Assembly (NCBI GenBank): GCA_022616275.1
Contig: JAKEFB010000142.1
Location: 1-64,000 of the forward strand
Length of the DNA stretch: 64,000 bases
DNA from: Chloroflexota bacterium
GTDB taxonomy: Bacteria > Chloroflexota > Anaerolineae > Promineifilales > Promineifilaceae
Reading direction: 5' to 3'
The position numbers were made by a program, and so were the translations under genes. Shown piece by piece: positions 41,547-49,957 of the stretch (position 1 is its first letter; every line of letters begins with the position of its first letter). A model generated the notes under the pieces. It was given only the letters and a program-made list of their open reading frames with translations, did no database searches and was not told the DNA's origin.

Positions 41547-42635
41547 TTACTGATAGACAATGACAGCCGGCTGCGGCTCCAGACTCATAACTTCGGCCGG
41601 GGTCAGCAGCGGGCTGTCCCAGTTGTAAAACAGCTTCAGGCCACCGTATTCAAAGGCAGGCTCGCCGACGTATTGGCTGTAATCGCGCGTCTTGGCCTGG
41701 GGGCCGCCGAAGCCGTCGGCGTCGAAGACCAGTTCCACATAGGGATAATCCTCAATGAACTCTTTCCCCCGGACCATGCTGGTCTCAAATTGATGGATGA
41801 TGAAGACCTTGTTCAGGCCAGTTTCCTGGGCAATGACGTTTAGCTCAGCCTGGATAGGGTTGATCTGGCTGGCGTAAATCTGGCCCAGGTTCCGGCCGGG
41901 GACTTGGTCGCCCTCCATGGTGAACTCGGAATCGAGGGCCAGGTGGACGTGCGGCTTATAGAGAAACTCCTTGATGCGCTTAAACTCGTAAGGGATGCTG
42001 GCGTGCCCCGGCTGGATGTCCAGGACGACGGCCACGCCCGCTTCTTCGGCCGCTGTTACCCAATCGCTCAGCGTTTCCATACTCATCCAATGGTTGTAAG
42101 TGCCGTAATCGCCCGGGTAAGCGTCGGCCACAGTGCTGACAATATGAAAGGTCGGCAGGACGTACCGGTCTGGGGAGAGGGTTTGGTATTGGGCAACGAC
42201 GCCCCGCAGCTCCTGAAGCATCACCGGCCGGGGGTTGGCCCCCAGAATACCCAGGTCCGGCCCCAGCGGGCTGCCGTAATAGGTCACCAGGCGAAAGCGG
42301 GCCAGGTAAGGTTGAGGCTGGCCAGGCGTCAGGGCCAGGGCCAGCGCAGTGGGCAAGGGGGTTAGCGAAGGGGTGGGCGACACGGCCGGCGTCTCCGTTG
42401 GGATGGCGGTTGGCGGAACCGGGGTAGGGCTGCTGGTGGGCGAAGGATTGGGTGAAGGAGACGGCCAGGGCGTAGCCGTAGTAGGAATCGGCCGGGGCGT
42501 ATTGGTGACGGGCAGCAGGCCGACGTGCGCCGTGGGAATCAAGGTCGGCACGGCCGGCGGCCCCTGCCAGGCCAGCCAGCCGCCGGCAACCAGCATCGCT
42601 CCTACCCCCAGGCAGCCAACGACAAACAGAAACAA
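41547..42635 (-). CDS. Unknown membrane-anchored protein with Pro/Thr/Ser linker
   Basis: A hydrophobic N-terminus (MFLFVVGCLGVGAMLVAGGWL) acts as signal or anchor, then about 60 residues of Pro/Thr/Ser linker precede a folded domain of about 250 residues (YYGSPLGPDLGILGANPRPV, VVLDIQPGHASI, LALDSEFTMEGDQ, VFIIHQFETSM). The spacing of acidic motifs on beta strands hints at a TIM-barrel glycosidase, but I cannot assign a family. The start is a TTG since the frame is closed just upstream; it follows the MBL hydrolase gene by 35 bases. Confidence 0.65.
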   Translation of the reverse strand: MFLFVVGCLGVGAMLVAGGWLAWQGPPAVPTLIPTAHVGLLPVTNTPRPIPTTATPWPSPSPNPSPTSSPTPVPPTAIPTETPAVSPTPSLTPLPTALALALTPGQPQPYLARFRLVTYYGSPLGPDLGILGANPRPVMLQELRGVVAQYQTLSPDRYVLPTFHIVSTVADAYPGDYGTYNHWMSMETLSDWVTAAEEAGVAVVLDIQPGHASIPYEFKRIKEFLYKPHVHLALDSEFTMEGDQVPGRNLGQIYASQINPIQAELNVIAQETGLNKVFIIHQFETSMVRGKEFIEDYPYVELVFDADGFGGPQAKTRDYSQYVGEPAFEYGGLKLFYNWDSPLLTPAEVMSLEPQPAVIVYQ

Positions 42636-42670
42636 CAGCGCCGTGTTTTTGATGGAATTAGCCTACTGAC

Positions 42671-43519
42671 TTATGCCGGCTCGCTTTGATGGTTGTTGTT
42701 TAAATCTTCGTATAGGCGGCGCAAATTGGCCTGGTGCAGGTCGGCGACGAAACCATTAAGGGGAATGCGCGACTTGCCGCAGCTTTCAATAGACACCTTT
42801 TCCAGGGCGTTGAACGGCTTGCCCCGTTCAATGACGTTTTCCACCGCCCGCTTAATTTTGTTCAGGTAAGCCAGGTCGCTGCGGATCAGGCTCTCCACCT
42901 CGCCGCGCAAAATCACTTCCCCATGACCCTGGACCACGCAGTCCAGGTTCATATCCAGCATTTCCTGCAAGGAGCGCACCAGGTAGTCGTAACTGCCATC
43001 AAAAAGCGTAGGTACGGGCATCACCGTATCGGAAGCAAAGAGGATGCGGTCGTTGACCACTAGGGCGCAAATCAGATCGAGGCTGTGGCCAGGGCAATGT
43101 TGCAGGCGGACCATTTTACCACCCAGGTGAACGTTTAAAAAGCCATCCTCAAAAATCAGGTCAGGCAGCACCACTTCCACCTTGTCAAATTCCGGCGACT
43201 GGCTCTTCATCTGCTCCAGCCCTGCCCGGCCGGTGCTATTGAGGAACTGGCGGCACAGGGTGTGGCTGACCACCTGGGCCTCCGGGAAAAGGTAGGTGCC
43301 CAGGGTGTGGTCGGCGTGGTAGTGGGTGTTGATGATGTAGCGGACCTTCAAGCCCAGCCGGCCTTCCAGGAAATCCTTAATAGCCTGGGTCTCATCCGGG
43401 TAGAAGAGAGTATCAATGAGGATAACCCCTTCCTTGGTCAGAATAGCCCCGGCCGTCACCTGGGCATAACGCCGGCTGGTGAAAACGTATATGTCGTCAG
43501 CAATACGCTCACGCACCAT
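42671..43519 (-). CDS. MBL-fold metallo-hydrolase
   Basis: The 282-residue product has the metal motif NTHYHADHTLG, HCPGHSLD and FASDTVMP, which supply the two-metal site of the metallo-beta-lactamase fold. It most resembles members that hydrolyse thioesters or lactones; substrate is unknown. A structured hairpin lies in its leader. It is upstream of the unknown anchored protein gene on the same strand. Confidence 0.9.
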   Translation of the reverse strand: MVRERIADDIYVFTSRRYAQVTAGAILTKEGVILIDTLFYPDETQAIKDFLEGRLGLKVRYIINTHYHADHTLGTYLFPEAQVVSHTLCRQFLNSTGRAGLEQMKSQSPEFDKVEVVLPDLIFEDGFLNVHLGGKMVRLQHCPGHSLDLICALVVNDRILFASDTVMPVPTLFDGSYDYLVRSLQEMLDMNLDCVVQGHGEVILRGEVESLIRSDLAYLNKIKRAVENVIERGKPFNALEKVSIESCGKSRIPLNGFVADLHQANLRRLYEDLNNNHQSEPA

Positions 43520-43540
43520 CTATACACCCCTCAACAAACA

Positions 43541-43576
43541 AAAGCCCCTGATAGAGGCATCAGAGGCTGGTTTTTT
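43541..43576. terminator. Hairpin with T-runs on both sides, in the leader of the MBL gene
   Basis: GCCCCTGAT (43544-43552) pairs with ATCAGAGGC (43559-43567) at eight of nine positions. On the minus strand it is followed by TTTTG, on the plus strand by TTTTTT. As it sits before the MBL gene it may be an attenuator or insulate the gene from outside transcription. Confidence 0.55.
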
Positions 43577-43859
43577 ACAAAAACATGCTGCGAATAATAA
43601 GGGCATATGAAAAATTTAGCCCCGCCATGCCGTGTGAACATCTTTTGTTGGGACCTGCACAGGCAGGTGGGAATATTTTCGGGAGGTTGCTGCCTCGCGT
43701 GGCTACTGCATCCCCTCTCCGCATGTCAATTCCCTATATTTAATGCGTTGGCTCAACTAGAGAAGTCCAACACGCACACAGCAGGGTTAAATCTATGCTA
43801 ACACAATCATAAACGACGTGCAAACTGAGACGGCCGGCCAATCCTTCCTCAGCCGGGTG
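43577..43859. other. Gene-poor leader region with hairpins
   Basis: About 280 bases without a convincing gene. A plus-strand frame at 43607-43801 has no good binding site or homology-like pattern. A short hairpin ACCTGC-ACAG-GCAGGT (43653-43668) is present. Composition is richer in A and T than the genes. A structured leader RNA of the MBL gene is possible but no known riboswitch signature was found. Confidence 0.4.
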
Positions 43860-44657
43860 TTATTCAGCCGCAGTGAAAAATTCATCCTGCAAGCGCCTGG
43901 TCTCCTGATCTTGCTTGATCAGCCGGATCGCAGCGGCTAATGCCTGCGCCCGCGCTGCCAGAAATCGCTCGCCTTTCTCCGCTGTTGCCGGAAAGCCATC
44001 CCCACGATAGTGAGTGGGATGGTCAGCGTACCACCAGATCCCGGTATACACGCCCATCTGGCTCAAGGCTTTCAGACGCTCCAGTGGCATCCCTTCCGTG
44101 CCGGCCGGCATTAACTGGTCCTGCGCCACCAGTTCCGGCCGGATAGCCAGGATCATGCTGGTCTCACGCTCGCCGGCGTGGCCGTCAACGGTCGTCTCCC
44201 ATTGGGCGGTGATGGCGGTGTTTTCCTCCGGCGGCAGTGGTGGCTCAGCCACGTAGACGACGTAATCGCGCCGGCCGGCCAGTTGGCTCTGGGCGAAGAA
44301 GCGCAGGAGGTGATAATTGCCGCCGTGGGCATTCACCAGGACGATCTTGGCCAGGCCGTTGCGGGCAATCTCGCGGCAGACATTGTCCAGCAGGCGCAGG
44401 ATCAATTCGGCCTCTACGGCAATCGTGCCTGGGCAGTGACGGGCTTCCAGGATCTGGGTGAAAATGAAATTGGGAAAGATGATGGCCGGCTCGAGGGTCG
44501 CGGCCCGCCGGCATAGATCGCGGCCGATCAGCATGTCGGTCCCCAGCGGCAAGTGATGGGCGTGCCGCTCGATACAGGAAAGCGGCAGCAAACAGACGCC
44601 TTGCGCCTCGGTCACGGCGCGTTGAAATTGGTCACCCGTAAGTTCTTCCCAAAACAT
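43860..44657 (-). CDS. Creatininase-family amidohydrolase
   Basis: The 265-residue product has LPLSCIERHAHHLPLGTDML, the first metal site of creatininase/MftE enzymes (usually GSIEQHG), then VNAHGGNYHLLRFF, and DGHAGERETSMILAI. These bind two metals and hydrolyse cyclic amides or cleave peptide-like bonds. The ATG at 44657 has AGGAG about ten bases upstream. The gene end of a decayed 2H phosphoesterase lies just upstream. Which amide is cut is unknown. Confidence 0.9.
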   Translation of the reverse strand: MFWEELTGDQFQRAVTEAQGVCLLPLSCIERHAHHLPLGTDMLIGRDLCRRAATLEPAIIFPNFIFTQILEARHCPGTIAVEAELILRLLDNVCREIARNGLAKIVLVNAHGGNYHLLRFFAQSQLAGRRDYVVYVAEPPLPPEENTAITAQWETTVDGHAGERETSMILAIRPELVAQDQLMPAGTEGMPLERLKALSQMGVYTGIWWYADHPTHYRGDGFPATAEKGERFLAARAQALAAAIRLIKQDQETRRLQDEFFTAAE

Positions 44658-44670
44658 ATCGTTGCCTCTC

Positions 44671-45248
44671 CTATCGGCCGTTCGCATCTGAGGATGCGGA
44701 CTCCTCCATACGATTACGCTGCAAATCATAACGAAATAGATGCTTCACTGGCCTGAACTCAACCACGCCGATCTCCACTATCTGGCCTCGCAACGGCAAT
44801 GGTAGATGCAGCGCAATTTCCAAGGCATCTGTTACCAGTCCCGGCGCTAACTCCATAGCCAGGGCGCAGTGAGGGATCCACTGTCCGGGCAGGTAGTAAT
44901 CAAAGGATGGGTACGTTCCTACATCGCGCAGCAGGTCGTTGACCTGGGCATGTAGCGCCAGCAAGGGTGCCGTCACTGTTGGCCCCAGAAAGATGGCTGC
45001 TTGCGGTGTAGGGAAAATGCCTATGTTTTGAAAGCTCAGCAGCAGCGGGCTGGTGGTTGCCGCCAGGGCTTGCAGCCGTTGTTCACACTCAGCCAGGTCG
45101 AGCGATTGGTAGATAGCTAGCGTCAAGTGCGGCCGGTTGGCCGACTGGTGTATTAGGGAGCAATACCAGTATCGGCCAGCTCCCGCCAGACGGCGCGAAT
45201 GGCAGCTTCCGTAGCCGTGTCAAAGAAGAGGTGAACGGCAAAGGCCAT
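44671..45248 (-). pseudogene. 2H phosphoesterase (2'-5' RNA ligase family), frameshifted
   Basis: The gene begins with ATG at 45248 (MAFAVHLFFDTATEAAIRAV), reaches GIAP and then a TAA at 45153-45155. The next part continues in another frame as HQSANRPHLTLAIYQSLD, carrying the first His-x-Thr motif, and runs to 44671 with WIPHCALAM as the second. Restoring one base near 45155 joins both parts into a protein of about 190 residues, the usual family length. The C-terminal section lies in a TTCGCATC repeat. Either the gene is decayed or the base was lost in sequencing; both second-motif positions deviate (HCA for HxT). Confidence 0.72.
44681..44706. repeat. TTCGCATC palindromic element, copy 2
   Basis: TTCGCATC-TGAG-GATGCGGA is an inverted repeat with one mismatch, followed by CTCCTC as in copy 1 at 22248-22273. 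It lies over the 3' end of the decayed 2H phosphoesterase gene, where it supplies the last residues. Confidence 0.8.
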
Positions 45249-45533
45249 ACCAGATTATCGTCAACAACGGCCGGGGGCCGGTTTCTTCCCAGTTCAGCCG
45301 CCGGTCGTCCACGAAGGCGTGGGGGTCATCCCAACTTTCTCGGCCTTTGTACGATACTTCCGGCCGGCGCTATCGGTGAACGACACAACGTAAGTGAGCG
45401 TATGGCTGTCACCTGTCCAGAATTTTTAGGAGACCTTGATCTTCTGTCCACCGTAACGCTGAATTTCGTGCTGGATGGCGTGTCTGTGTTCCCTGACGCG
45501 GACAAAGGGCAATATGATCCAGGCAATTGCCAC
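45220..45533 (-). pseudogene. Decayed small membrane-protein gene
   Basis: A GTG at 45533 follows the amidase stop by one base and opens VAIAWIILPFVRVREHRHAI, a membrane helix and basic turn. After about 35 residues a TAA interrupts; beyond it the same frame continues as KFWTGDSHTLTYVVSFTD, and then the reading must shift to give ESWDDPHAFVDDRRLNWEE. The sense is consistent over about 105 residues, so one stop and one frameshift seem to have broken a real gene. No family is recognised. It is sandwiched between the amidase gene and another decayed gene. Confidence 0.6.
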
Positions 45534-45534
45534 T

Positions 45535-46983
45535 TCAGTAACCCGGCGGGCGCTGGAACGGTCCGATCACTTCGGCTATCGCCTCGGCCGTGTTGAGCAA
45601 AGCCATTTCCTGCCAGCGTCGCCCCACCAGTTGCACGCCGATAGGCAGGCCATCGGCCGAACGGGCCAGGGGTAGGGTAACCACCGGATGGCCGGTGAGG
45701 TTGAAGATGCAGGTGTAGGCCAACTGGCCCATGTGGTAAGGGATTTTGCGGCCGTCCACCTCAATCAGCGCCCCGGTTTTGCGGTGGGTAATGGCCGGGG
45801 TAGAGGTAACGGGGCAAAGCCAGCCGTCGTACCTGGCCAGAAACTGTTCCAGGCTGGCGATGAGCGCGTCGCGCAGGGTGAGCGCAGCCACGTAGCGTTT
45901 GGTGTTCAAAGCCAGGCCGCGTGTCGCCCCCTGCATAGCCTGCCAGCCCTTGCCGGCCGTGCGGAATTGCAGCGACGTTAACATCCGGGGGACGGCCGGC
46001 ATGGCGGCCCCTATTTCCGTGCCAAATACCTCGCCCCAGGCACGCCAGGCCGCTTCAAAATCGAACTCGGGCGGGTTGCCTTTTTCAATAAAGCACCCTT
46101 GTTGCGACAACTGCCGCGCCAGTTGCTGCAAAGCCGACCTGGTGTCTGCTGTGACCGGCGCCTGGCCAAATTCATCGCTCCAGGCAAAGCGGCAATCCTT
46201 GAGCAGGCGGGGCGGCGGGGCTTCCAGGGAGACCGGCGGCACTTCCCAGTCACGGCCGTCCGGGCCGGCTATCAGCGTCAAGGCCAACCGCAAATCGGCC
46301 ACCGAACGGGCCAACGGCCCAATGACGCCCATATGGCGCACGCCACGAGGCGAGCCTGGCAGCTCGGGAATATGGCCAGCCAGCGGGACAAGGTGGTCGC
46401 TGGGCTTAAGGCTGAACATACCGCAGTAGTGGGCCGGAATGCGAACCGAACCGGCAATATCGCTGCCCAGCTCCAGGGGAGACATGCCTGAGGCAACGGC
46501 GGCCGCGCCACCTCCGGTGCTGCCTCCCGGCGTGCGGCCAACATCCCAGGGGTTGTTAGCCCGGCCAAAAATCGGGCTATCGCTCTGGCCGTCCATGGCC
46601 AGCATGGGCATATTGGTCTTGCCGACAATGACCGCCCCGGCATCCCGCAGCCGGGCGACGACGGTCGCATCTCGTGTGGGAACGTAGTTGGCCAGGGGCT
46701 TGAAACTGCTGGTGGTCCGCAAACCGGCCGTTTCCAGGGCGTCCTTGATCGTCACCGGCACCCCGTGCAAGGGACCCCAGATCTCCCCTCGAGCCAGGGC
46801 CGCGTCTGCTTCCTGGGCTCGTTGGCGCGCCCCCGTCTCGTCCAGCGTGACAATGGCATTCAAGGCCGGGTTGTGCCTGGCAATGTGAGCCAGGTGTACC
46901 TCCAACACATCCGCTGCTGAGACCGCGCCTTCACGGATAGCCGTCGCCAGTTGCAATGCCGAAGAAAAAAGAATATCACTCAT
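45535..46983 (-). CDS. Amidase-signature family amidohydrolase
   Basis: The 482-residue enzyme has the catalytic Lys in PVTIKDALE (about residue 80), the Gly/Ser-rich GGSTGGGAAAVASG with the cis-Ser, and the nucleophile in SDIAGSVRIPAHYCG. The Ser-cisSer-Lys triad hydrolyses amides such as those of GatA or aryl-amidases; no GatB or GatC genes accompany it, so it is a stand-alone amidase. The broken membrane gene follows directly. Length is typical. Confidence 0.95.
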   Translation of the reverse strand: MSDILFSSALQLATAIREGAVSAADVLEVHLAHIARHNPALNAIVTLDETGARQRAQEADAALARGEIWGPLHGVPVTIKDALETAGLRTTSSFKPLANYVPTRDATVVARLRDAGAVIVGKTNMPMLAMDGQSDSPIFGRANNPWDVGRTPGGSTGGGAAAVASGMSPLELGSDIAGSVRIPAHYCGMFSLKPSDHLVPLAGHIPELPGSPRGVRHMGVIGPLARSVADLRLALTLIAGPDGRDWEVPPVSLEAPPPRLLKDCRFAWSDEFGQAPVTADTRSALQQLARQLSQQGCFIEKGNPPEFDFEAAWRAWGEVFGTEIGAAMPAVPRMLTSLQFRTAGKGWQAMQGATRGLALNTKRYVAALTLRDALIASLEQFLARYDGWLCPVTSTPAITHRKTGALIEVDGRKIPYHMGQLAYTCIFNLTGHPVVTLPLARSADGLPIGVQLVGRRWQEMALLNTAEAIAEVIGPFQRPPGY

Positions 46984-47057
46984 GTTTAGAACCCCTCTTG
47001 AAGTTAGCGTCTTGAGTTAGAGTTAAAGTAGCTTGACGCCAACTCTAACCCCAAAGT

Positions 47058-48347
47058 TCACTTACTGCACCACGTCGAGTTGACCGCCTGGGTGGCGAGG
47101 AGGCCGGCCGCTACCTGGGCTCGCAGCGACGATGGCTCGACGACGGAAAGATTGACCCGGCCAGCCTGGAGGAAGGCGGCAAAGCGCGCAAAACAGCAGG
47201 CCAGGGCGGCAGCAAAGGCCGGGTCGCCGGCCGGAGCGTGCGTTTCCAGCCAGAAGCCGTTAACCAGCAGCGTGGCCGTGGCCCGGTCCAGCTTGGGGTC
47301 CAGGCGGGCCACCAGCCGGTCGCCGTAGAGGACAGGCAGCGTGTAATAGCCCCAACGCCGTTTGGCGGCCGGTTTGTACACTTCCCAGAGGTACTCGAAA
47401 TCAAACAGCCGGGTAGCCCGCCCCCGGGCGCTGGCAATCTCCAGCGGCGCGAGAAAAACCGCTTCTTCCCCGGTTGTCGTACCCAGCGGCCACCAGGCTT
47501 CGGGGATCTGGCCGGCTTCCAGCGTCGCCAGCAAGGGCAGGTCGCCGCTTAATACGTAGCGCTGCTCTTTCTCGCCCTCCACCTGAACGGGGGCCATGAC
47601 TCCTTGCTGAAGAAGTGTATCCAGCCGCTGGCGCGCTTCGGGGTGACTCATCCGGCGCTCAATGAAACCGGCCAGGCCGTTGGCCCAGCCGCGCTCGCTG
47701 ATCAGACCGATAAAGGCGGTGATCTTGCGGCCGAAAAACTGTTCCGCCTCCTCGAGGGTAGCGGCGTAGTTCAGCGCCGGTGGCGCGACATGGTCGCGAA
47801 AATCGTAGACCCGCTCAAACCCTTCCCGGTGGTGGATCATCAGCTCGCCGGTCAGCCACAGGTAGTAGAGGGCCAGGGAGGAATCCTTCCGGCCCCGATA
47901 GCTGTCCACGCGCTGATGGCCGGCAAAGTCGCGGTTGCCCAGCGGGCCACGCTGGCGCAGCTCAGCCCGGACCTCTTCCAGTAGCGCTGGGTGGCTGGCG
48001 GCAAACTCGGCCCAGCGTTTGTCGCTCTCCCGGTGGCGCATGGGGACGCGCCAGAAGGGCAGCTCAGACATGGGGTAGATGAACAGCCCGCCGCCGTAAT
48101 CAAAAAAGGCGCGGTCCTGGTAGAGAAGCTGGTCGAGATACTCCGGCCGGTAATCAATGACCCGGCCCCACAAGGCGATGTCGTGGCTGCGGGCGACGAT
48201 GTTCAACGGGTCCATTTGTAGCGCTTCCATGGTGCGCAACGCCCCGGCCGTGCCCTCCTTCCCCGCCCAGCGCCGGCCGGGCCACAACCCCTGTCGCCCC
48301 AGCACAAACCGCCGGGCGGTTGTTTTGGAGATAGTGATAGAATCCAC
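47058..48347 (-). CDS. YcaQ/AlkX-like winged-helix DNA glycosylase
   Basis: The 429-residue protein belongs to the winged-helix DUF1006 group: ITISKTTARRFVLGRQGL, MEALQMDPLNIVARSHDIAL and DPKLDRATATLLVNGFWLE. Family members unhook interstrand crosslinks and alkylated bases. The GTG at 48347 was chosen since it begins at VDSITISK; an earlier TTG would add 16 residues. Next to ada it forms a small alkylation-repair group, although a terminator separates them. Confidence 0.88.
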   Translation of the reverse strand: MDSITISKTTARRFVLGRQGLWPGRRWAGKEGTAGALRTMEALQMDPLNIVARSHDIALWGRVIDYRPEYLDQLLYQDRAFFDYGGGLFIYPMSELPFWRVPMRHRESDKRWAEFAASHPALLEEVRAELRQRGPLGNRDFAGHQRVDSYRGRKDSSLALYYLWLTGELMIHHREGFERVYDFRDHVAPPALNYAATLEEAEQFFGRKITAFIGLISERGWANGLAGFIERRMSHPEARQRLDTLLQQGVMAPVQVEGEKEQRYVLSGDLPLLATLEAGQIPEAWWPLGTTTGEEAVFLAPLEIASARGRATRLFDFEYLWEVYKPAAKRRWGYYTLPVLYGDRLVARLDPKLDRATATLLVNGFWLETHAPAGDPAFAAALACCFARFAAFLQAGRVNLSVVEPSSLRAQVAAGLLATQAVNSTWCSK

Positions 48348-48393
48348 AAGGCGAGTGTAGTGCAGGCAGATTGGATTGACAAGACAGCCAAAC

Positions 48394-48420
48394 AAAAAGG
48401 GCAGCCCGCGCTGCCCTTTT
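48394..48420. terminator. Terminator downstream of ada
   Basis: GGGCAGC (48399-48405) and GCTGCCC (48410-48416) form a stem with a four-base loop, with five A before and four T after. On the minus strand the T-run follows the stem, so it ends transcription from ada before the YcaQ-like gene. Confidence 0.85.
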
Positions 48421-48461
48421 CACTCGTAAAACCAATCGGTGAAATCTGTGCAATCTGTGGA

Positions 48462-49547
48462 TTACCCTACCGGAACGCCTTCCGCGGCCTCTCGCTCCAG
48501 CAGCGCCCGCTTCCGTTCAATCCCCCAACGGTAGCCACCAAGCTCGCCGTTGCCTCGCACCACCCGGTGGCAGGGAATGGCCACGGCGATGCCATTGGAG
48601 GCGCAGGCCTGGGCCACGGCCCGGCCGGCCTTGGGACTGCCAATTCGGGCGGCGACGTCGCCGTAACTCATGGTCGCGCCGGCCGGGATCTGCTGCAAAG
48701 CCAGCCAGACCCGCCGCTGAAAGGCCGTGCCCTGAACGTCGAGGGGCAGGTCCAGGCCCTGCTGGGGCGACTCCAGGAAAGCCAGCACCTGGGCCACCGT
48801 CGCTTCAAACGCGGGATCACTGTCCTGGAATTCGGCCTGGGGGAACCTGTCCCGCAGGCGTTCGGACAACATCTCCGGGCTTTCGCCAAACTCAATGGCG
48901 CAAATGCCCTGGGCGGTGGCCGCCACCAGGACCCAGCCCAGGTAAGATAGCTTCGTGGCCAACCAGATCGGTAACCCCTGGGCGCCATTCTGGTAAGCAG
49001 CCGGTCTCATTCCCAAGGCCGTCGTCGCCTGTTCGTAGAAGCGGCCGCTGGAGGCAAAGCCGGCGTTGTACATTGCTTCGGTGACGGTGGCGTCCTGCTG
49101 CAACGTGTCCCGGACCCGGCCGAGGCGCTTTTCCATGGCGTACTGCTTGGGGGTCACGCCGACCGTCTTTTTGAACAGCCGGTGGAAGTAATAAGGGCTC
49201 AGGCCGACGACCTCGGCCAGCTCATTCAACGACGGCGGCGTCTCGGCCTCCTCGATAAGCTGGCAGGCCCTGACAATGGCCTCGTTCTGCGGCGCCGGCC
49301 GGCCGGCTAGTTGCGGCTGGCAGCGTTTGCACGGCCGGAAGCCGGCCTGTTCCGCCTCCGGCCAGGCGTCGAAAAAGCGGACGTTTTCCCGGTTAGGAAG
49401 CCGGGAAGCGCAGCCCGGCCGGCAATAGACGCTGGTCGTCACCACTCCATAAACAAACGCCCCCTCTGCCTCCCGGTCACGCTGGACGACGGCCGCCCAC
49501 CGGGCCTGATCAGTTGAAAATTGATTCTCGTTCATCTGCTTTAGCAT
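48462..49547 (-). CDS. ada: Ada: methylated-DNA methyltransferase and activator
   Basis: Ada removes methyl groups from phosphotriesters and O6-methylguanine and activates its regulon. The N-terminal metal-binding domain has YCRPGCASRLPNRENVRFF with the Cys ligands. An AraC-type HTH covers about 85-185 (GLSPYYFHRLFKKTVGVTP), and the transferase domain has the catalytic PCHRV. The 361-residue length is typical. The start may be the ATG at 49547 or the one four codons later. No alkA or alkB lies alongside. Confidence 0.97.
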   Translation of the reverse strand: MLKQMNENQFSTDQARWAAVVQRDREAEGAFVYGVVTTSVYCRPGCASRLPNRENVRFFDAWPEAEQAGFRPCKRCQPQLAGRPAPQNEAIVRACQLIEEAETPPSLNELAEVVGLSPYYFHRLFKKTVGVTPKQYAMEKRLGRVRDTLQQDATVTEAMYNAGFASSGRFYEQATTALGMRPAAYQNGAQGLPIWLATKLSYLGWVLVAATAQGICAIEFGESPEMLSERLRDRFPQAEFQDSDPAFEATVAQVLAFLESPQQGLDLPLDVQGTAFQRRVWLALQQIPAGATMSYGDVAARIGSPKAGRAVAQACASNGIAVAIPCHRVVRGNGELGGYRWGIERKRALLEREAAEGVPVG

Positions 49548-49892
49548 CCTTTTGGTTGAACACTCTCTGTACTTTCAACTGCATTGTACGGCCTCTGAAC
49601 AGTTAAAACTATCCGTTTCTTGCGCTCTAATTCCCGACCCCGCCACGAGATTTCCAGCTTTCCAGCGTTTCCTTGGTCTAAGAAATAAGTCGCAGTAGTC
49701 ATATGATTTTCCTGTAGCTACGCTCTTATTTTCGTAGCCTCCCTAACCGAGTTTGTGACCAGCCTGTCACGGCTGAATACCTTTCACCGTCTATTATACC
49801 TGACTCTCTCGCCGGCCGGTCGTTGTCCGCCCTTAAACAGAGAGGGTTTTCTGTTCAACCCAGTAGCAAGAAATTCTTTGACGTGCTTCTTT
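49548..49892. other. Gap between ada and the ATPase gene
   Basis: About 345 bases without a supported gene; a short frame at 49755-49946 is not convincing. On the minus strand TATAAT occurs at 49793-49798 without a matching -35. I see no RNA gene here. Confidence 0.5.
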
Positions 49893-49934
49893 TTGACATT
49901 AGACCACATTGAGATTATCATAATCTGCATGTGG
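49893..49934 (+). promoter_or_regulatory. Promoter with overlapping palindrome before the ATPase gene
   Basis: TTGACA (49893-49898) and TATCAT (49916-49921) are 17 bases apart. A near-perfect hairpin dyad covers the spacer, -10 and start region: CCACAT (49904-49909) with ATGTGG (49929-49934) and AGATTAT (49912-49918) with ATAATCT (49920-49926). A T-rich stretch follows. It looks like an operator, or less likely an attenuator. Confidence 0.65.
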
Positions 49935-49957
49935 TTTATTTGTTAATAAACAAGACC

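Noticed and set aside
43607-43801. 64-residue frame on the plus strand
   Set aside because: No ribosome binding site, no membrane or domain pattern, unusual Cys/Leu make-up.
45231-45596. 121-residue plus-strand frame
   Set aside because: It is antisense to the two decayed minus-strand genes and part of the amidase gene, which give far better protein sense.
49755-49946. 63-residue frame before the ATPase gene
   Set aside because: It spans the promoter and palindrome of the ATPase gene and has no recognisable content.
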